From the NCBI GenBank assembly GCA_965229645.1, contig OZ245893.1, positions 3,038,001 through 3,102,000 of the forward strand: a DNA stretch of 64,000 nucleotides, in the 5' to 3' direction. The notes beneath the pieces are model-generated. The model was given only the letters and a program-made list of their open reading frames with translations. It had not been told where the DNA came from and ran no database searches. This DNA comes from CAXQZM01 sp965229645 (GTDB taxonomy: Bacteria; Pseudomonadota; Alphaproteobacteria; UBA7985). This document shows, one piece after another, positions 1 to 8,938 of this stretch. A program made the position numbers and the translations under genes. The first letter of the stretch is position 1. The number at the start of each line of letters is the position of its first letter.

Positions 1-406
1 CCGACCAGCACCAGCCCGCGACGCTGTAGCCAGCGGTGCGCGTACTCCCTGGGTCTCCAGTTCGCAACGGATGCCAAGGTGGCAAATCCCGCCCTTCTGC
101 CAAGCGCCGATAGGCGCAGGTTTCGGGCAACCAGGTCTTGTGCGCTGCCACACCGTCGGGAGTCAGAACCAGACAATCGGGCACATGCGACAGGCGATCA
201 ACGTAGGAACGGCAATGGCCCGTATCGCAATCGAGCAACTTGCACGCGACGCACGTATAGGCAAACCGATCATCTGCGCCCACCTCGGCGTCCAGATTCT
301 CCAGCTTGAGCAGGCAGCAACGCCCGCAGCCATCGCACAGCGACTCCCATTGCGATGGGGTCATGCGGCCTATAGGCCGTGTCTTCCAGAAGGGTTCGTC
401 GGTCAT
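1..406 (-). CDS. YcgN/UPF0260-family cysteine-cluster protein (3' end cut by window edge)
   Basis: The minus-strand frame opens at an ATG at 406 and runs without a stop off the left edge, so about 135 codons are visible. The product is recognisable as a YcgN (UPF0260) family protein of the zinc/iron-chelating YkgJ-like group. Near the N-terminus it has CDGCGRCC, followed by CVACKLLDC and GHC, then a late CAYR; these Cys residues are the expected metal ligands. The N-terminus (M-T-D-E-P-F-W-K-T-R) and the later W-H-P-L stretch with a G-D-P motif also fit the family, which is usually about 150 residues long, so little of it should be missing. The cellular role is unknown. It is divergent from the small gene at 586, with about 180 bp of apparently non-coding sequence between them. 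Confidence 0.85.
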   Translation of the reverse strand, partial: MTDEPFWKTRPIGRMTPSQWESLCDGCGRCCLLKLENLDAEVGADDRFAYTCVACKLLDCDTGHCRSYVDRLSHVPDCLVLTPDGVAAHKTWLPETCAYRRLAEGRDLPPWHPLRTGDPGSTRTAGYSVAGWCWS

Positions 407-585
407 GGTGGCTCGCAGAAATTAGGACGGCAGGACTGTCAAGGTGGCCGTCTGCGGTATAGCCGAAAGCTAATCCAGTTATTAAGTACAACCCATAAAA
501 ATGCCAAGCTGCGGCCCTTGCGCGGCGCAAATTGGGGCCTAAAGAACGGGAATCTAGGGCCAAGCACCCATAGATTGGAGGTCGT

Positions 586-930
586 GTGGAGTCGATCAAT
601 TTTGCCACCTTGGCTCAGTCGCTCATCGACTGGGCGGTGGCCCTCGGGCAGAGTGTCAACGACATGCCAGGGGCCTGGGCCTTTGTCCTCGGGCTCTTTA
701 CCTGGTTCCTTGTGGAGCAAATTTTCCGCCGGCTTTTTTCCTGGGCTCGCGTACTGGTTTTGATCGGCGTGGTTGTCGGCCTTGGGTTCACGGCCCCCTA
801 TATTCTTGAGCAATTGTTTGGCGAGGGCAACGTGCCCGACATCCCAGGGTTGAATTTGCAGCCAGACTCGCTGGTCCCCGATGCTAGGCCCGCCAGCCCC
901 CTCGGCGATCTCTCAGAGCCCTTTACCTAA
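586..930 (+). CDS. small predicted membrane protein, unknown function
   Basis: This is a 114-residue ORF with a GTG start preceded by a good GGAGG ribosome site a few bases upstream. Two hydrophobic stretches are visible, near residues 27-43 (AWAFVLGLFTWFLVEQI) and 52-72 (WARVLVLIGVVVGLGFTAPYI), so a membrane protein with a short soluble tail is likely. I do not recognise a family. Its 3' end overlaps the end of the convergent peptidase gene by 18 bp, which is acceptable for convergent genes but leaves no room for a shared terminator. The ribosome site and hydrophobic pattern favour a real gene; an alternative would be a chance ORF. Confidence 0.55.
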   Translation: MESINFATLAQSLIDWAVALGQSVNDMPGAWAFVLGLFTWFLVEQIFRRLFSWARVLVLIGVVVGLGFTAPYILEQLFGEGNVPDIPGLNLQPDSLVPDARPASPLGDLSEPFT

Positions 931-3009
931 GACACTTAGAATAAAGCCGTAGGCTTCGGCCTTTTCGCGCAGATATTCGAAGCGACCCGAGCGGCCGCCG
1001 TGCCCTGCCTCCATATTGGTTTTGAAAATTAGCGGTTCCTCGTTGGTGCGGTGTGCGCGCAACTTGGCAACCCATTTGGCAGGTTCCCAATAGGTGACCC
1101 GAGGGTCGGCGAGGCCCGCCGTCACCATGAGGGGGGGATAGGCCTGGGGGCGGACCTGATCGTAGGGGCTGTAGGCGGCGATGGTCGCGTATGCCTGCGC
1201 GTCCTCGATGGGGTTGCCCCATTCGTTCCATTCCATGGGGGTGAGCGGCAGGGTCGCGTCGGAAATGGTATTGAGGACATCGACGAAGGGCACTTGCGCG
1301 ACCACGGCGCCGAATAGCTCGGGGGCTTGGTTTATGACAGCGCCCATGAGCAAGCCGCCCGCACTGCCGCCCTCAATCGCGATTTTGCCGACTTGGCTGA
1401 GGTATTGATCGATGAGGAACCGCGCGCAGTCCTCAAAATCATTGAAGGTATTTTGCTTAGCGGCGCCCTTGCCGTCCAAGTACCAAGCGTAGCCCTGTTC
1501 CATGCCGCCGCGAATATGGGCGATGGCGTAGATCAGGCCCCTGTCCACCAGCGAGAAGGCATGGGGCGAAAAGCTCGCGGGAATCGCCATCCCGTAGGAG
1601 CCGTAGCCGTAGAGATAGGCAGGGGCGGGCGTTTCAAGGTCCTTGCGGCGCAAAACTGTCAAGGGCACCTGCGCGCCGTCGCGGGCCGTGACCATGGTGC
1701 GTTCGACCAGATAGTCGCCAGCCGCATGGCCGCTGGGCACCTCCTGAACTTTGCGCAAGGTACGGGCGCCGCTGGGCAAGTCGAGGTCATAGGTACTGCT
1801 GGGCGTGGCGGGGGAGGAATAGGTTAAGCGGATGAATTGATCCTCAAAGTCGCCCGAGGCAACCCCTGCCCCCAAGGCGTAAGCAGGCTCGTCGAACGCC
1901 AGATCGCGTTCGTGACCCGTTGCCAAGTCGCGAACGATCAAGTGCGGCAGGGCCGCGCGCCGTTCCATGCGGATTAAGTACTGGGACGTGGTAAAGTGAT
2001 CCAGGATCAAATGCCCCGCCTGGTGGGGAACCAAGGCCTGCCACTGGTCTCTGCTTGGATCGGCGACAGGTGCGCGGCAAATCTCAAAATCGACCGCCTC
2101 GCCGCCCTGATTGGTCAAAATGTAAAACCAGTCGCCCGCGTGGGTTAGGGAGTACTCATGCCCCGTATGACGTTCGGCGACCAAGCGCAGCGGTTGTGCT
2201 GGCGCGTCGGCGGGCAGCAGATGGACCTCGTTCGTGATATGGTCGCCCGTTTGGATCAAAATGAACTGACCCGACTCGGTCTTGGACACCCCTACAAAAA
2301 AACCTGGATCGGTTTCCTCAAAGATCAGGGCATCCTCGGTCGCGGGGGTGCCGAGGACATGGCGCAAGACTTGGTAGGGGCGATGGCTGGCGTCTAGCTG
2401 GGTATAAAAAAAGCTCTCGCCCTTGGCGTCCCAAACCCCGCCGCCGCCAGTTTTGGGCAGCAGATCGGGCAAGAACACCTTGCGCGCCATGTCGTAAACG
2501 CGCAGGTCGTACTGCTCCGACCCGCTCGTATCCTCGCCCAAGATTATGAGCTGGTCCTGGGGGTCCGCCGCCGCCACACCGAGGGCGTAGTAGGGCTGGC
2601 CCGCTGCGGCGCGGTTCTGATCCCAAACCACCTCTGCCGCCGCAGAATCCGCCACGGGCGCGCGCATCAAAATGGGGTATTGCTGGCCGGTTTCGAACCG
2701 CGACCAGTAAGCGTGGGTGACGTGTTTGGTCGGCAGGCTGTCGTCCTGTTCCTTAATTCGGCCCTTGAGTTCCTCAAACAAGGCCTCTGTGCTGGCCTCC
2801 TGACCGGTCCAATAGGCAGTGAAGTGGGCATTTTCCTGGTCCAAATGCGCGCGAATTTCGGGGTCCAGCGCGCTCGGGTCGCGCATCACTTCTTGCCAGT
2901 TTTTGGCCCGCATCCAGTCGTAGGCGTCATGGCGTACCTGCCCATGGGCCTCGTGACGGACAGGCATGTGTTTGGCGGTGGGCGCGGGGGCAGATGGCGG
3001 CGGGGACAT
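913..3009 (-). CDS. ptrB: S9A-family prolyl oligopeptidase, oligopeptidase B-like
   Basis: This 698-residue protein matches the usual length of oligopeptidase B, a cytoplasmic or periplasmic serine peptidase that cleaves short peptides after basic residues. The N-terminal two thirds should form the beta-propeller (for example YDWMRAKNW near residue 30 and the GEDTSGSEQYDLRVYD stretch). The C-terminal alpha/beta-hydrolase domain has the complete catalytic triad: the nucleophile in GGSAGG (Ser549), the Asp in GLADPRV (Asp635) and the His in EAGHGG (His670). No clear signal peptide is visible. The ATG at 3009 is followed by a Pro/Ala-rich N-terminus, so a later start is possible. The MipA-like gene lies 20 bp upstream on the same strand, so cotranscription is plausible. 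Subfamily identity (PtrB versus another S9A member) rests on overall pattern only. Confidence 0.9.
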   Translation of the reverse strand: MSPPPSAPAPTAKHMPVRHEAHGQVRHDAYDWMRAKNWQEVMRDPSALDPEIRAHLDQENAHFTAYWTGQEASTEALFEELKGRIKEQDDSLPTKHVTHAYWSRFETGQQYPILMRAPVADSAAAEVVWDQNRAAAGQPYYALGVAAADPQDQLIILGEDTSGSEQYDLRVYDMARKVFLPDLLPKTGGGGVWDAKGESFFYTQLDASHRPYQVLRHVLGTPATEDALIFEETDPGFFVGVSKTESGQFILIQTGDHITNEVHLLPADAPAQPLRLVAERHTGHEYSLTHAGDWFYILTNQGGEAVDFEICRAPVADPSRDQWQALVPHQAGHLILDHFTTSQYLIRMERRAALPHLIVRDLATGHERDLAFDEPAYALGAGVASGDFEDQFIRLTYSSPATPSSTYDLDLPSGARTLRKVQEVPSGHAAGDYLVERTMVTARDGAQVPLTVLRRKDLETPAPAYLYGYGSYGMAIPASFSPHAFSLVDRGLIYAIAHIRGGMEQGYAWYLDGKGAAKQNTFNDFEDCARFLIDQYLSQVGKIAIEGGSAGGLLMGAVINQAPELFGAVVAQVPFVDVLNTISDATLPLTPMEWNEWGNPIEDAQAYATIAAYSPYDQVRPQAYPPLMVTAGLADPRVTYWEPAKWVAKLRAHRTNEEPLIFKTNMEAGHGGRSGRFEYLREKAEAYGFILSVLGKGL

Positions 3010-3029
3010 GGAAGGAGACGCTTCGCGCC

Positions 3030-4109
3030 CTACAAGCGGTAGTAGAACGACAGGCCGAAGGTGAAGTCATCAGCCGAACCAGCCTTGTCGACTTGCGGTG
3101 CGTTCGCCGCGGGGCCAAGCAGGCGCTTGTACCCCCCGCGTAGTTCGATTCCCATCGATGCGTCGATGGGAATGTCCACCGTGGCGTCGAGGAACAGATC
3201 GCGCAAGCCCGCATTGGGGGAATAGGCCGCCAGGCCGCTGGCCGCAGCTTCGGCGTCAGTGATGCCGTAGTAGGAGTCCATCCAGTACTCCGAGCCGTGG
3301 GTCAGGCCCAAGCGGGTGGTCAAGACGCCCGTGGGCATAGGGAATTCGGTGACGATGGCACCCGTGAGGGTCCAACCTTCGTAGCCGCTGAGCGGTCGCG
3401 AATACTCGAGTTCGTAGGACGCCGCAGGACCTGCCAAGACCAGGTCCGCCTCAAAATGAAGCTCATTGCCGACGCTATTGAGCCCGCTGGTACCGTCCAT
3501 GTGCTCCTGTTCGCCCTTCCAATTGAGCGAGAGCTTGCTTTCCAGCGCATCGAGGGTGATGATGCGCCAGCCCAGGCCATCCGCATTGTTCAAAAATCCG
3601 CCTGGCCCCATTTCAAAATCGAGCAGCAAGGACAGGTGTTCTTGCCCCTGGTCGGCGCCCAAGTAGTCGGGCCAATTGGCATAGGACACGCCCGCGCGGC
3701 CCCGAAGGGTCGAGAATGTTTGGCCGAACTGGTTGCCAGATGCATCGGCGGTCGTCCCGAACCCGCCGGTGTTCCAGGTGTTGGGCGAAATGTCCTGGAC
3801 GGTCGTGTTGCCGACCAAACTGGGGTCGACGGCGTTGGGGGGTAGGATACTTGCCCCGCCGACACCTGCTTGCCCAGGGGCCGCGTCCAACACGCAATTG
3901 ATGCCAGGGGCCCAAGGGTCGCCATCGGGTGCCGTGCTTTCGGGCAATCCTGCGACGAGCGGCGGACAGTAGGGCAACCCTGGATCGAAGGCAGCGGTCT
4001 GCGCTTGACCGCCAGAAGACCCGAACGACCCGCCGAGTTGCGCTTGCGCTGGCCGCACGGCAGCCACCGCAACAAGTATGAAAAGCAGAGTAAAATGTAA
4101 GTATTTCAT
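3030..4109 (-). CDS. MipA/OmpV-family outer-membrane protein
   Basis: The 359-residue product starts at the ATG at 4109; the frame stays open further upstream into the methyltransferase gene, but only this ATG gives a clean signal peptide (MKYLHFTLLFILVAVAAVRPAQAQ, cleavage after AQA). After a variable, low-complexity stretch the body has the MipA/OmpV pattern: YANWPDYLGAD, GLGWRI, DSYYGITDAEAAASG, and the late GYKRLLGPAANAP motif, ending in FGLSFYYRL as expected for a beta-barrel. The family is linked to murein-synthesis scaffolds or to porin-like roles; the substrate here is unknown. At 359 residues it is longer than the usual 250-280, and the excess is the N-terminal Gly/Ser/Pro-rich insert (residues about 24-130). 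The AT-rich 150 bp upstream probably holds its promoter. Confidence 0.85.
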   Translation of the reverse strand: MKYLHFTLLFILVAVAAVRPAQAQLGGSFGSSGGQAQTAAFDPGLPYCPPLVAGLPESTAPDGDPWAPGINCVLDAAPGQAGVGGASILPPNAVDPSLVGNTTVQDISPNTWNTGGFGTTADASGNQFGQTFSTLRGRAGVSYANWPDYLGADQGQEHLSLLLDFEMGPGGFLNNADGLGWRIITLDALESKLSLNWKGEQEHMDGTSGLNSVGNELHFEADLVLAGPAASYELEYSRPLSGYEGWTLTGAIVTEFPMPTGVLTTRLGLTHGSEYWMDSYYGITDAEAAASGLAAYSPNAGLRDLFLDATVDIPIDASMGIELRGGYKRLLGPAANAPQVDKAGSADDFTFGLSFYYRL

Positions 4110-4257
4110 GGTCTTAAAATAATATCTTAAAATTAAATGCCACTTTCCTAGGCGGAAATTGGTTGGGCTGCAAGTAGAATTTTTGCGATGGTTGGTACGC
4201 GACCTCAAAGCGAATGTTCCCTTGAAGTTGATTGGGACGGTGGCGGAAGGGGAGGTT

Positions 4258-5802
4258 TTAGACCTTGAGGGGCCATTTGGCTTTAAGCGATTGGTCGAGT
4301 TCGGCGCTGATATGCGTCGGGGCGGGACGGGCCATGACTTCTTGGATATAGGCCTGGGCGTCGGCAACGATGTCGGGTTTGCCGACTTCGGCCCATTCCT
4401 TGGGCGAGAGGCGGTTGGCGATTTTGGGGTAGAGGTACTCGGTTTCCATGAGCGACATGGTATGCGAGGACCCCAAGTAGTGGCCTGGCCCCTCAAGGCA
4501 TACTTGGCGCATGGTGTCGATTGAAATGGAGTCGTCCGTCACCTCCAGCCCGCGCACGGCGCGCATGCACTGGCCGAGCATGTCGTTGTCGATGACGAGA
4601 CTTTCCATGCAAAACCCCAGCAAGGACGCGTGCATGCCCGCGCTTTCGTAGACCAGATTCAGGCCCGCCAGGCCCGCCATGACGCAGGTAATGCCCTTTT
4701 CGTAGCCCGCCTGAATGTCGGGCATCTTGGAATCCGACATGCCCGCCGCCGCGCCGCCAGGCAAGCCGTAAAAATGGTGCATCTGCGCGCACGCCGCCGA
4801 CAGCAAAGCTTGTTCTCCCGATCCGCCCGACATGGCGCCCGAGCGCAGGTCAGAAACGAAGGGCCAGGTGCCGAACATGGCGGGATGGCCAGGGCGGATG
4901 GCGTTGACGTAAATGAGGCCCGCCAGGCACTCGGCCACCGCCTGCACCACCGACCCCGCCACAGATGCGGGCGAGGTTGCCCCTGCCTGCCCCGCCGACA
5001 GCATGAGGATGGGCATCCCGCCGCGCAGCGCGACCTCCATAATCTCGCAAGATTCGGTGGCAAATTTCAGCGGTGGCACCACGTGGGTGCAGGACAAGCT
5101 GACAAAGGGCTTGTCGCGGAACGCCTGCTCCCCGCCCGCCACCTCGTACATGAGGTGCAAGCCCTCGGCGACGTGCCGCGGATCGACAAAACTGGTACCC
5201 ACGTGCTTGGCCGTGCCCTTGATCGAGGCATAGAGCGTATTGAGGTCCATTTCCCGATTGTCGGTCAAGTCGCGACAGACCAGGGGCCGCTGAAAAAAAT
5301 GCACATTGTCCAAAGTATCGGTCAGGCGCGCGGCCCGATACAGATCGGCCAAAGTCGAGTCAGCGTAGGTCTTGGCATCGACATCGACCACATGGACCGC
5401 CGCGCCCGCCGTACCATAATAGACCCGGTTGCCGTAGGGATGCAGGTCGTTTTGACCGTCCTGGGAATACAGCACGGGCTGGCGATTGGCCTGGGCCAAC
5501 ATGTCCTCGATCATGTCTTGGGAAAAGTAGAGGCGCCCCTCGCGATAGGCCGCCCCCGCCGCGACCATGACATCGACCCCCGATTGCGGCGCATCGGCCA
5601 TGCCGATTTCCGCCAGGCATTGCACCGCTGCGTCATGGATTTTGCGAATGTCACCTTCCTGCAGGGGTTGATAACGCCCGCCTTCCAAACCAGGACGAAC
5701 GGGGCGCTTGTCCTCGCTCAGGGGCGCGGCGCGCATGGCAAGGCGCGCAGCACGCCCCCCAGAACGCGCGGAACGGCGGGATGTGGCGGCGGCATTCGGC
5801 AT
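4258..5802 (-). CDS. MttB-superfamily corrinoid methyltransferase (non-pyrrolysine type)
   Basis: This 514-residue protein belongs to the trimethylamine methyltransferase (MttB) superfamily. Members move a methyl group from trimethylamine, glycine betaine or related quaternary amines to a corrinoid protein. Recognisable segments include the GLEGGRYQPLQEGDIRKIHD entry region, the NVHFFQRPLVCRDL stretch, the ALRGGMPILMLSAGQAGATSPAS core, and GMHASLLGFCMESLVIDNDM followed by MRQVCLEGPGHYLG near the C-terminus. There is no in-frame amber codon, so it is not the pyrrolysine enzyme and the substrate is open. The ATG at 5802 has a strong GGGGAG site 5 bp upstream. The first 30 residues are Ala/Arg/Ser-rich and may be a disordered extension. 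No corrinoid protein or reactivase gene is adjacent. The GcvT-fused flavoprotein at 9295 would fit a shared methylated-amine pathway, but this is inference. Confidence 0.85.
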   Translation of the reverse strand: MPNAAATSRRSARSGGRAARLAMRAAPLSEDKRPVRPGLEGGRYQPLQEGDIRKIHDAAVQCLAEIGMADAPQSGVDVMVAAGAAYREGRLYFSQDMIEDMLAQANRQPVLYSQDGQNDLHPYGNRVYYGTAGAAVHVVDVDAKTYADSTLADLYRAARLTDTLDNVHFFQRPLVCRDLTDNREMDLNTLYASIKGTAKHVGTSFVDPRHVAEGLHLMYEVAGGEQAFRDKPFVSLSCTHVVPPLKFATESCEIMEVALRGGMPILMLSAGQAGATSPASVAGSVVQAVAECLAGLIYVNAIRPGHPAMFGTWPFVSDLRSGAMSGGSGEQALLSAACAQMHHFYGLPGGAAAGMSDSKMPDIQAGYEKGITCVMAGLAGLNLVYESAGMHASLLGFCMESLVIDNDMLGQCMRAVRGLEVTDDSISIDTMRQVCLEGPGHYLGSSHTMSLMETEYLYPKIANRLSPKEWAEVGKPDIVADAQAYIQEVMARPAPTHISAELDQSLKAKWPLKV

Positions 5803-5869
5803 AAGGTCTCCCCAAAACGGATTTCCCCACCAAGGGGGGTGTTCTGGAGTGACCTAGACTGCGATTTGC

Positions 5870-6727
5870 TTAAGTCGTTTGAAATTGCGACAAATAGGGG
5901 CGCAAATGCTTGGCCAAATCGTCGCGGCCCATGGCCGTGGCCAGCGTTGCCTGGATGTAGCCTAATTTGGACCCGCAATCGAAGCGCTGCCCTGGTATGT
6001 TGAAGGCCTGTACGTCGCCGCGCGCCGCCAGCACTTGCAAAGCGTCGGTCAGCTGGATCTCCCCGCCAGCCCCTGGCTGCTGGTCGGCGAGGATTGGGAT
6101 AATCGCTGGGGGCAAAATGTAGCGGCCAATCACAGCTTGGGTCGATGGGGCGTCGGCGGGATCGGGTTTTTCCACAAGGCCCGCTACTTGCCCTGGTCCC
6201 GCCCCAGGGGCAATGATGCCGTAGTTCCCCGTTTGCGCTCGCGCCACAGGCATGGACGCCACCAAGGCCCCGCCCGCATAGGCCTCCGCCATTTGGACCA
6301 AGGTTGGCACGTCGGATCGAATAAAGTCATCGGCCAGCAGCACGGCAAAAGGGGCTTCATCAATCAAGTGCCGTGCGCACCAAATGGCATGGCCCAGACC
6401 CAAAGGTTGTTGCTGGCGCAAAAAAATAACCTCCCCTGGCTTGCCGATGGGTGCCATGGTTTCGGCAAGCGCGCTCTGCTTGCCGCGCGTTGCCAGCACC
6501 CCCTCCAACTCCACAACGTGGTCAAAGTGGTTTTCGATGGCGTGCTTGGACCGGCCGGTGACAAACACCAGCCGCTCGGCGCCCGCCGCCCGGGCTTCCT
6601 CCACGACAAATTGGATCAGCGGCTTATCGACGATCGGCAGCATTTCCTTGGGCATGGCTTTGGTCGCGGGCAAAAACCGCGTCCCTAGGCCCGCAACGGG
6701 GAAAACTGCGGTTTTAATCTGCGGCAC
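5870..6727 (-). CDS. galU: UTP-glucose-1-phosphate uridylyltransferase
   Basis: GalU makes UDP-glucose from UTP and glucose-1-phosphate for polysaccharide and lipid glycosylation. The 285-residue product has the nucleotidyltransferase signature right after the start (AVFPVAGLGTRFLPATKAMPKEMLP), with the catalytic Lys of the KEMLP segment. VTGRSKHAIENHFD, the LLADDFI metal site, GLVEKP and GGEIQLTDAL near the end are also present. Length is normal for the family (about 290). The start lies 14 bp inside the end of argB, so the two are very likely cotranscribed and translationally coupled. An argB-galU pairing has no obvious pathway logic. Confidence 0.95.
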   Translation of the reverse strand: MPQIKTAVFPVAGLGTRFLPATKAMPKEMLPIVDKPLIQFVVEEARAAGAERLVFVTGRSKHAIENHFDHVVELEGVLATRGKQSALAETMAPIGKPGEVIFLRQQQPLGLGHAIWCARHLIDEAPFAVLLADDFIRSDVPTLVQMAEAYAGGALVASMPVARAQTGNYGIIAPGAGPGQVAGLVEKPDPADAPSTQAVIGRYILPPAIIPILADQQPGAGGEIQLTDALQVLAARGDVQAFNIPGQRFDCGSKLGYIQATLATAMGRDDLAKHLRPYLSQFQTT

Positions 6728-7592
6728 GGATCAGGGTTCCTGCGCCTATGTCGGTGAACAGTTCCAGTAAGATGCCGTCGTGCACGCGCCCGTCCATGAT
6801 GACCGCGGCTTCGACCCCTGCTTCCACCGCCGCGATGCAGGTTTCCAGCTTGGGGATCATACCTCCAGTTGCCACCTGCGTTGCTATTAACGCGCGAACG
6901 TCCGCAACCGACAGGTCGGGTAGCAGATTTTCCTGTCGATCCAGCACTCCCGCCACGTCGGTCAGCAACAAAAACCGCCGCGTGCCGAGCGCCGCCGCGA
7001 TGGCACCCGCGGCTGAATCGGCGTTGATATTGTAGGTTGTGCCCGCCAAGTCGTAGCCAATCGGAGCGATGACAGGAATGTACTTGGCCGCCTCCAGCGT
7101 CGCGAGGATCGACGGGTCGATCAGCTCTGCCTCGCCAACTTGGCCCAGGTCCTCCCCCTCGGGCCCGAAAATTTTGCGCGCGCGGATTAGGCCGCCGTCC
7201 TTACCCGAAATGCCGATGGCGCGCCCGCCAGCCTGACGAATGGCGTCAACGAGGCCCTTGTTGACCGACCCTGCGAGCACCATTTCCACCACCTCCATCA
7301 CCGCCGCATCGGTCACGCGGCGGCCATTGATGTGCTGGGTCTCGATCTGCAGTTGTGTCAGGCGTTGCGAAATTTGCGGGCCGCCACCGTGAACAACCAC
7401 AGGGCGCATGCCGACCTGTTGCAATAAAACCACATTGGCGGCGAACGCAGCGATCAAGTCGGGGTCGACCATGGCGTTGCCGCCAAACTTGATCAGGACC
7501 GTGCGGCCTGCGTAGCGGCGCATATAGGGCAGGGCCTCGCGCAGGGTTGAGGCTTTGTCGAGCCAAGTCTTGGCAGCATCAGAAGACAACAT
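6714..7592 (-). CDS. argB: acetylglutamate kinase
   Basis: ArgB phosphorylates N-acetylglutamate, the second step of arginine synthesis, in the cytoplasm. The 292-residue product shows the amino-acid-kinase motifs in order: VLIKFGGNAM near residue 30, VVVHGGGPQI near 65, GISGKDGGLI near 130, NINADSAAGAIA near 185, and the C-terminal ATGGMIPKLETC segment. The reading frame continues more than 100 codons upstream into low-complexity sequence, but homologues start at the MLSSDAAKTWL methionine (7592), which I chose; a weak AGG site precedes it. The 134 bp between this start and the divergent ureohydrolase gene at 7727 must carry both promoters. The last 14 bp overlap galU. Confidence 0.96.
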   Translation of the reverse strand: MLSSDAAKTWLDKASTLREALPYMRRYAGRTVLIKFGGNAMVDPDLIAAFAANVVLLQQVGMRPVVVHGGGPQISQRLTQLQIETQHINGRRVTDAAVMEVVEMVLAGSVNKGLVDAIRQAGGRAIGISGKDGGLIRARKIFGPEGEDLGQVGEAELIDPSILATLEAAKYIPVIAPIGYDLAGTTYNINADSAAGAIAAALGTRRFLLLTDVAGVLDRQENLLPDLSVADVRALIATQVATGGMIPKLETCIAAVEAGVEAAVIMDGRVHDGILLELFTDIGAGTLIRAAD

Positions 7593-7726
7593 AGGATACC
7601 TGCAAGCAAAAAGACGGCTACCTATAGCAATCACTGGGAAAAATAACACGGCTTTCGCATTTGGGTTTGTGCCAAATTGATGATAAGGTTCTGCTTTGCT
7701 TGCAATCAAAACCTGGGGAGCAAACC

Positions 7727-8746
7727 ATGGCCGAACACCACGACCAGGCGATGATGGAAAATCTCTATTGGTGGGGCATCCCCACCCTGTTTCGTTGCCC
7801 CATGGCGACCCTTGGACCCGAAGGGATCCTCTGCCCCGAAACGGGGGAACGCGGCGCGGATCTGGCCTTGATCGGCGTTCCCCATTCGGGCGGGAACGGG
7901 ACGACGGAGCGCGACCAGCACCTGGGACCACGGGCGCTGCGCCACGTTTCTGCGGTTCAGCGCCGCGTCCACGCGCCCTTTGATCTTGACCCCTGGGCCA
8001 GCGCCAAGATCGTCGATCTGGGCGATGTGCCCTTCCCGCGCGCCAATGACAACGAACACTGCATACAGCAGATCACCGATTTCTACCGCCAGGTCGATGC
8101 GGTCGGTGCCTGCCCAGTGTCCATCGGCGGCGACCATTCGATTACGGGCGGGATCGTCCAAGCCTTGGGCGGCGGTGCCTTGGCGGGCGGGGAGCCCCTA
8201 TGCTTCCTACATTTGGATGCCCACACAGATGTCTTTACCAAAGTAGATCATTTTTTGGGCGCCAAGAAGTCCGCCGCGCACTGGGGCGCCTATTTGGCGG
8301 ACCAAGGGCAGGTGGACCCGACCCATTCCATGCAAATCGGACTGCGCGGCCATGCGCGCACGCTCGATTGGCTGCAACCGTCCTACGACTACGGCTACAA
8401 GGTTGTCACCATGGCCGACTATCGCCAGCGCGGTGCCGCCGACGTGATTGCGCAAATCCAGGACGTGCTTGCGGGGCGTCCCGTCTATATCACCTTCGAC
8501 CTCGACTGCCTCGACCCAAGCATTGCCCCCGCGGTGGCCAACCTGGAGCCAGGCGAAAAGGGGTTCGACATCGACGAAGCGATCGGCCTGTTACGGGCGG
8601 TGCGCGGTATGAACATCGTCGGCGGTGATATCGTTTGCCTCATGCCGACTAAGGACAGCCCCAACCAAATTACCGCCCTGACGGCGGGGGCGATCGCCTT
8701 TGAAATGATCGCTCTGATGGCGGAACGGCTTGACCAAAGCCGCTAA
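7727..8746 (+). CDS. agmatinase/ureohydrolase-family protein
   Basis: This is a 339-residue binuclear-manganese ureohydrolase. The metal-binding motifs are all present: GGDHS (His137), LHLDAHTD (Asp164, His166, Asp168) and FDLDCLDPS (Asp258, Asp260). Such enzymes release urea from agmatine, guanidinobutyrate, proclavaminate or other guanidino compounds; the sequence alone does not settle the substrate, although GGNGTTERDQHLGPRALR fits the agmatinase branch better than arginase. The ATG at 7727 is supported by a strong GGGGAG site 6 bp upstream; an in-frame upstream extension to 7661 has no such support. It is divergent from argB, and a hairpin terminator follows directly after its stop. Confidence 0.88.
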   Translation: MAEHHDQAMMENLYWWGIPTLFRCPMATLGPEGILCPETGERGADLALIGVPHSGGNGTTERDQHLGPRALRHVSAVQRRVHAPFDLDPWASAKIVDLGDVPFPRANDNEHCIQQITDFYRQVDAVGACPVSIGGDHSITGGIVQALGGGALAGGEPLCFLHLDAHTDVFTKVDHFLGAKKSAAHWGAYLADQGQVDPTHSMQIGLRGHARTLDWLQPSYDYGYKVVTMADYRQRGAADVIAQIQDVLAGRPVYITFDLDCLDPSIAPAVANLEPGEKGFDIDEAIGLLRAVRGMNIVGGDIVCLMPTKDSPNQITALTAGAIAFEMIALMAERLDQSR

Positions 8747-8749
8747 AGG

Positions 8750-8770
8750 GTCGTTGAAAACGACTCTTTT
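8750..8770 (+). terminator. intrinsic terminator after the ureohydrolase gene
   Basis: A perfect 6-bp stem (GTCGTT / AACGAC) with a GAA loop is followed by TCTTTT, four bases downstream of the stop codon. It reads as a short rho-independent terminator and directly abuts a partial copy of the palindromic intergenic repeat. Confidence 0.55.
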
Positions 8771-8816
8771 GATCGGCCAGTATAAGGGCCGCGACTGCGG
8801 TCCCCGAAGCGGGCTC
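8761..8816 (+). repeat. palindromic intergenic repeat, partial copy A
   Basis: About 55 bp match the left part of the complete copy at 18888-19084: GACTCTTTTG, then GTATAAGGGCCGCGACTGCG (GGGCCGC-GACT-GCGG hairpin), then GGTCCCCG. The left terminal palindrome is degraded (GGCCAGTATAAG in place of CGCTGGTATAAG) and the right part is missing. The rest of the 8747-8938 gap is GC-rich and shows no gene. Confidence 0.6.
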
Positions 8817-8938
8817 CAAGGGCGCAGGGAACGCCCGCGCCCGAAACCCGCAACTCCGAGACCAGCGCGCGCCCTTTGCCTTTTCTGACGCTGGCGCTAT
8901 AAATCTGGCATTCCAGAAAAGAAGAAAGAATCCGAACC

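Noticed and set aside
71..763. Plus-strand 230-codon ORF at the left edge
   Set aside because: It is antisense to the YcgN-family gene, whose Cys motifs are unambiguous, and out of frame with the GTG-started membrane protein.
4110..4496. N-terminal extension of the MipA-like frame into the methyltransferase gene
   Set aside because: It is a shadow frame of the MttB-family gene; only the Met at 4109 gives a signal peptide.
4258..5802. Pyrrolysine-type trimethylamine methyltransferase
   Set aside because: No in-frame TAG is needed or seen; the gene reads through as a standard non-pyrrolysine superfamily member.
4630..6003. Plus-strand 457-codon ORF opposite the methyltransferase and galU
   Set aside because: It spans two genes on the other strand with clear protein motifs and has His/Arg/Gln-rich shadow composition.
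7593..7931. N-terminal extension of argB by about 113 codons
   Set aside because: The extension is Arg/Pro/Gly-rich, lies across the divergent promoter region and overlaps the start of the opposite gene; homologues begin at the internal Met.
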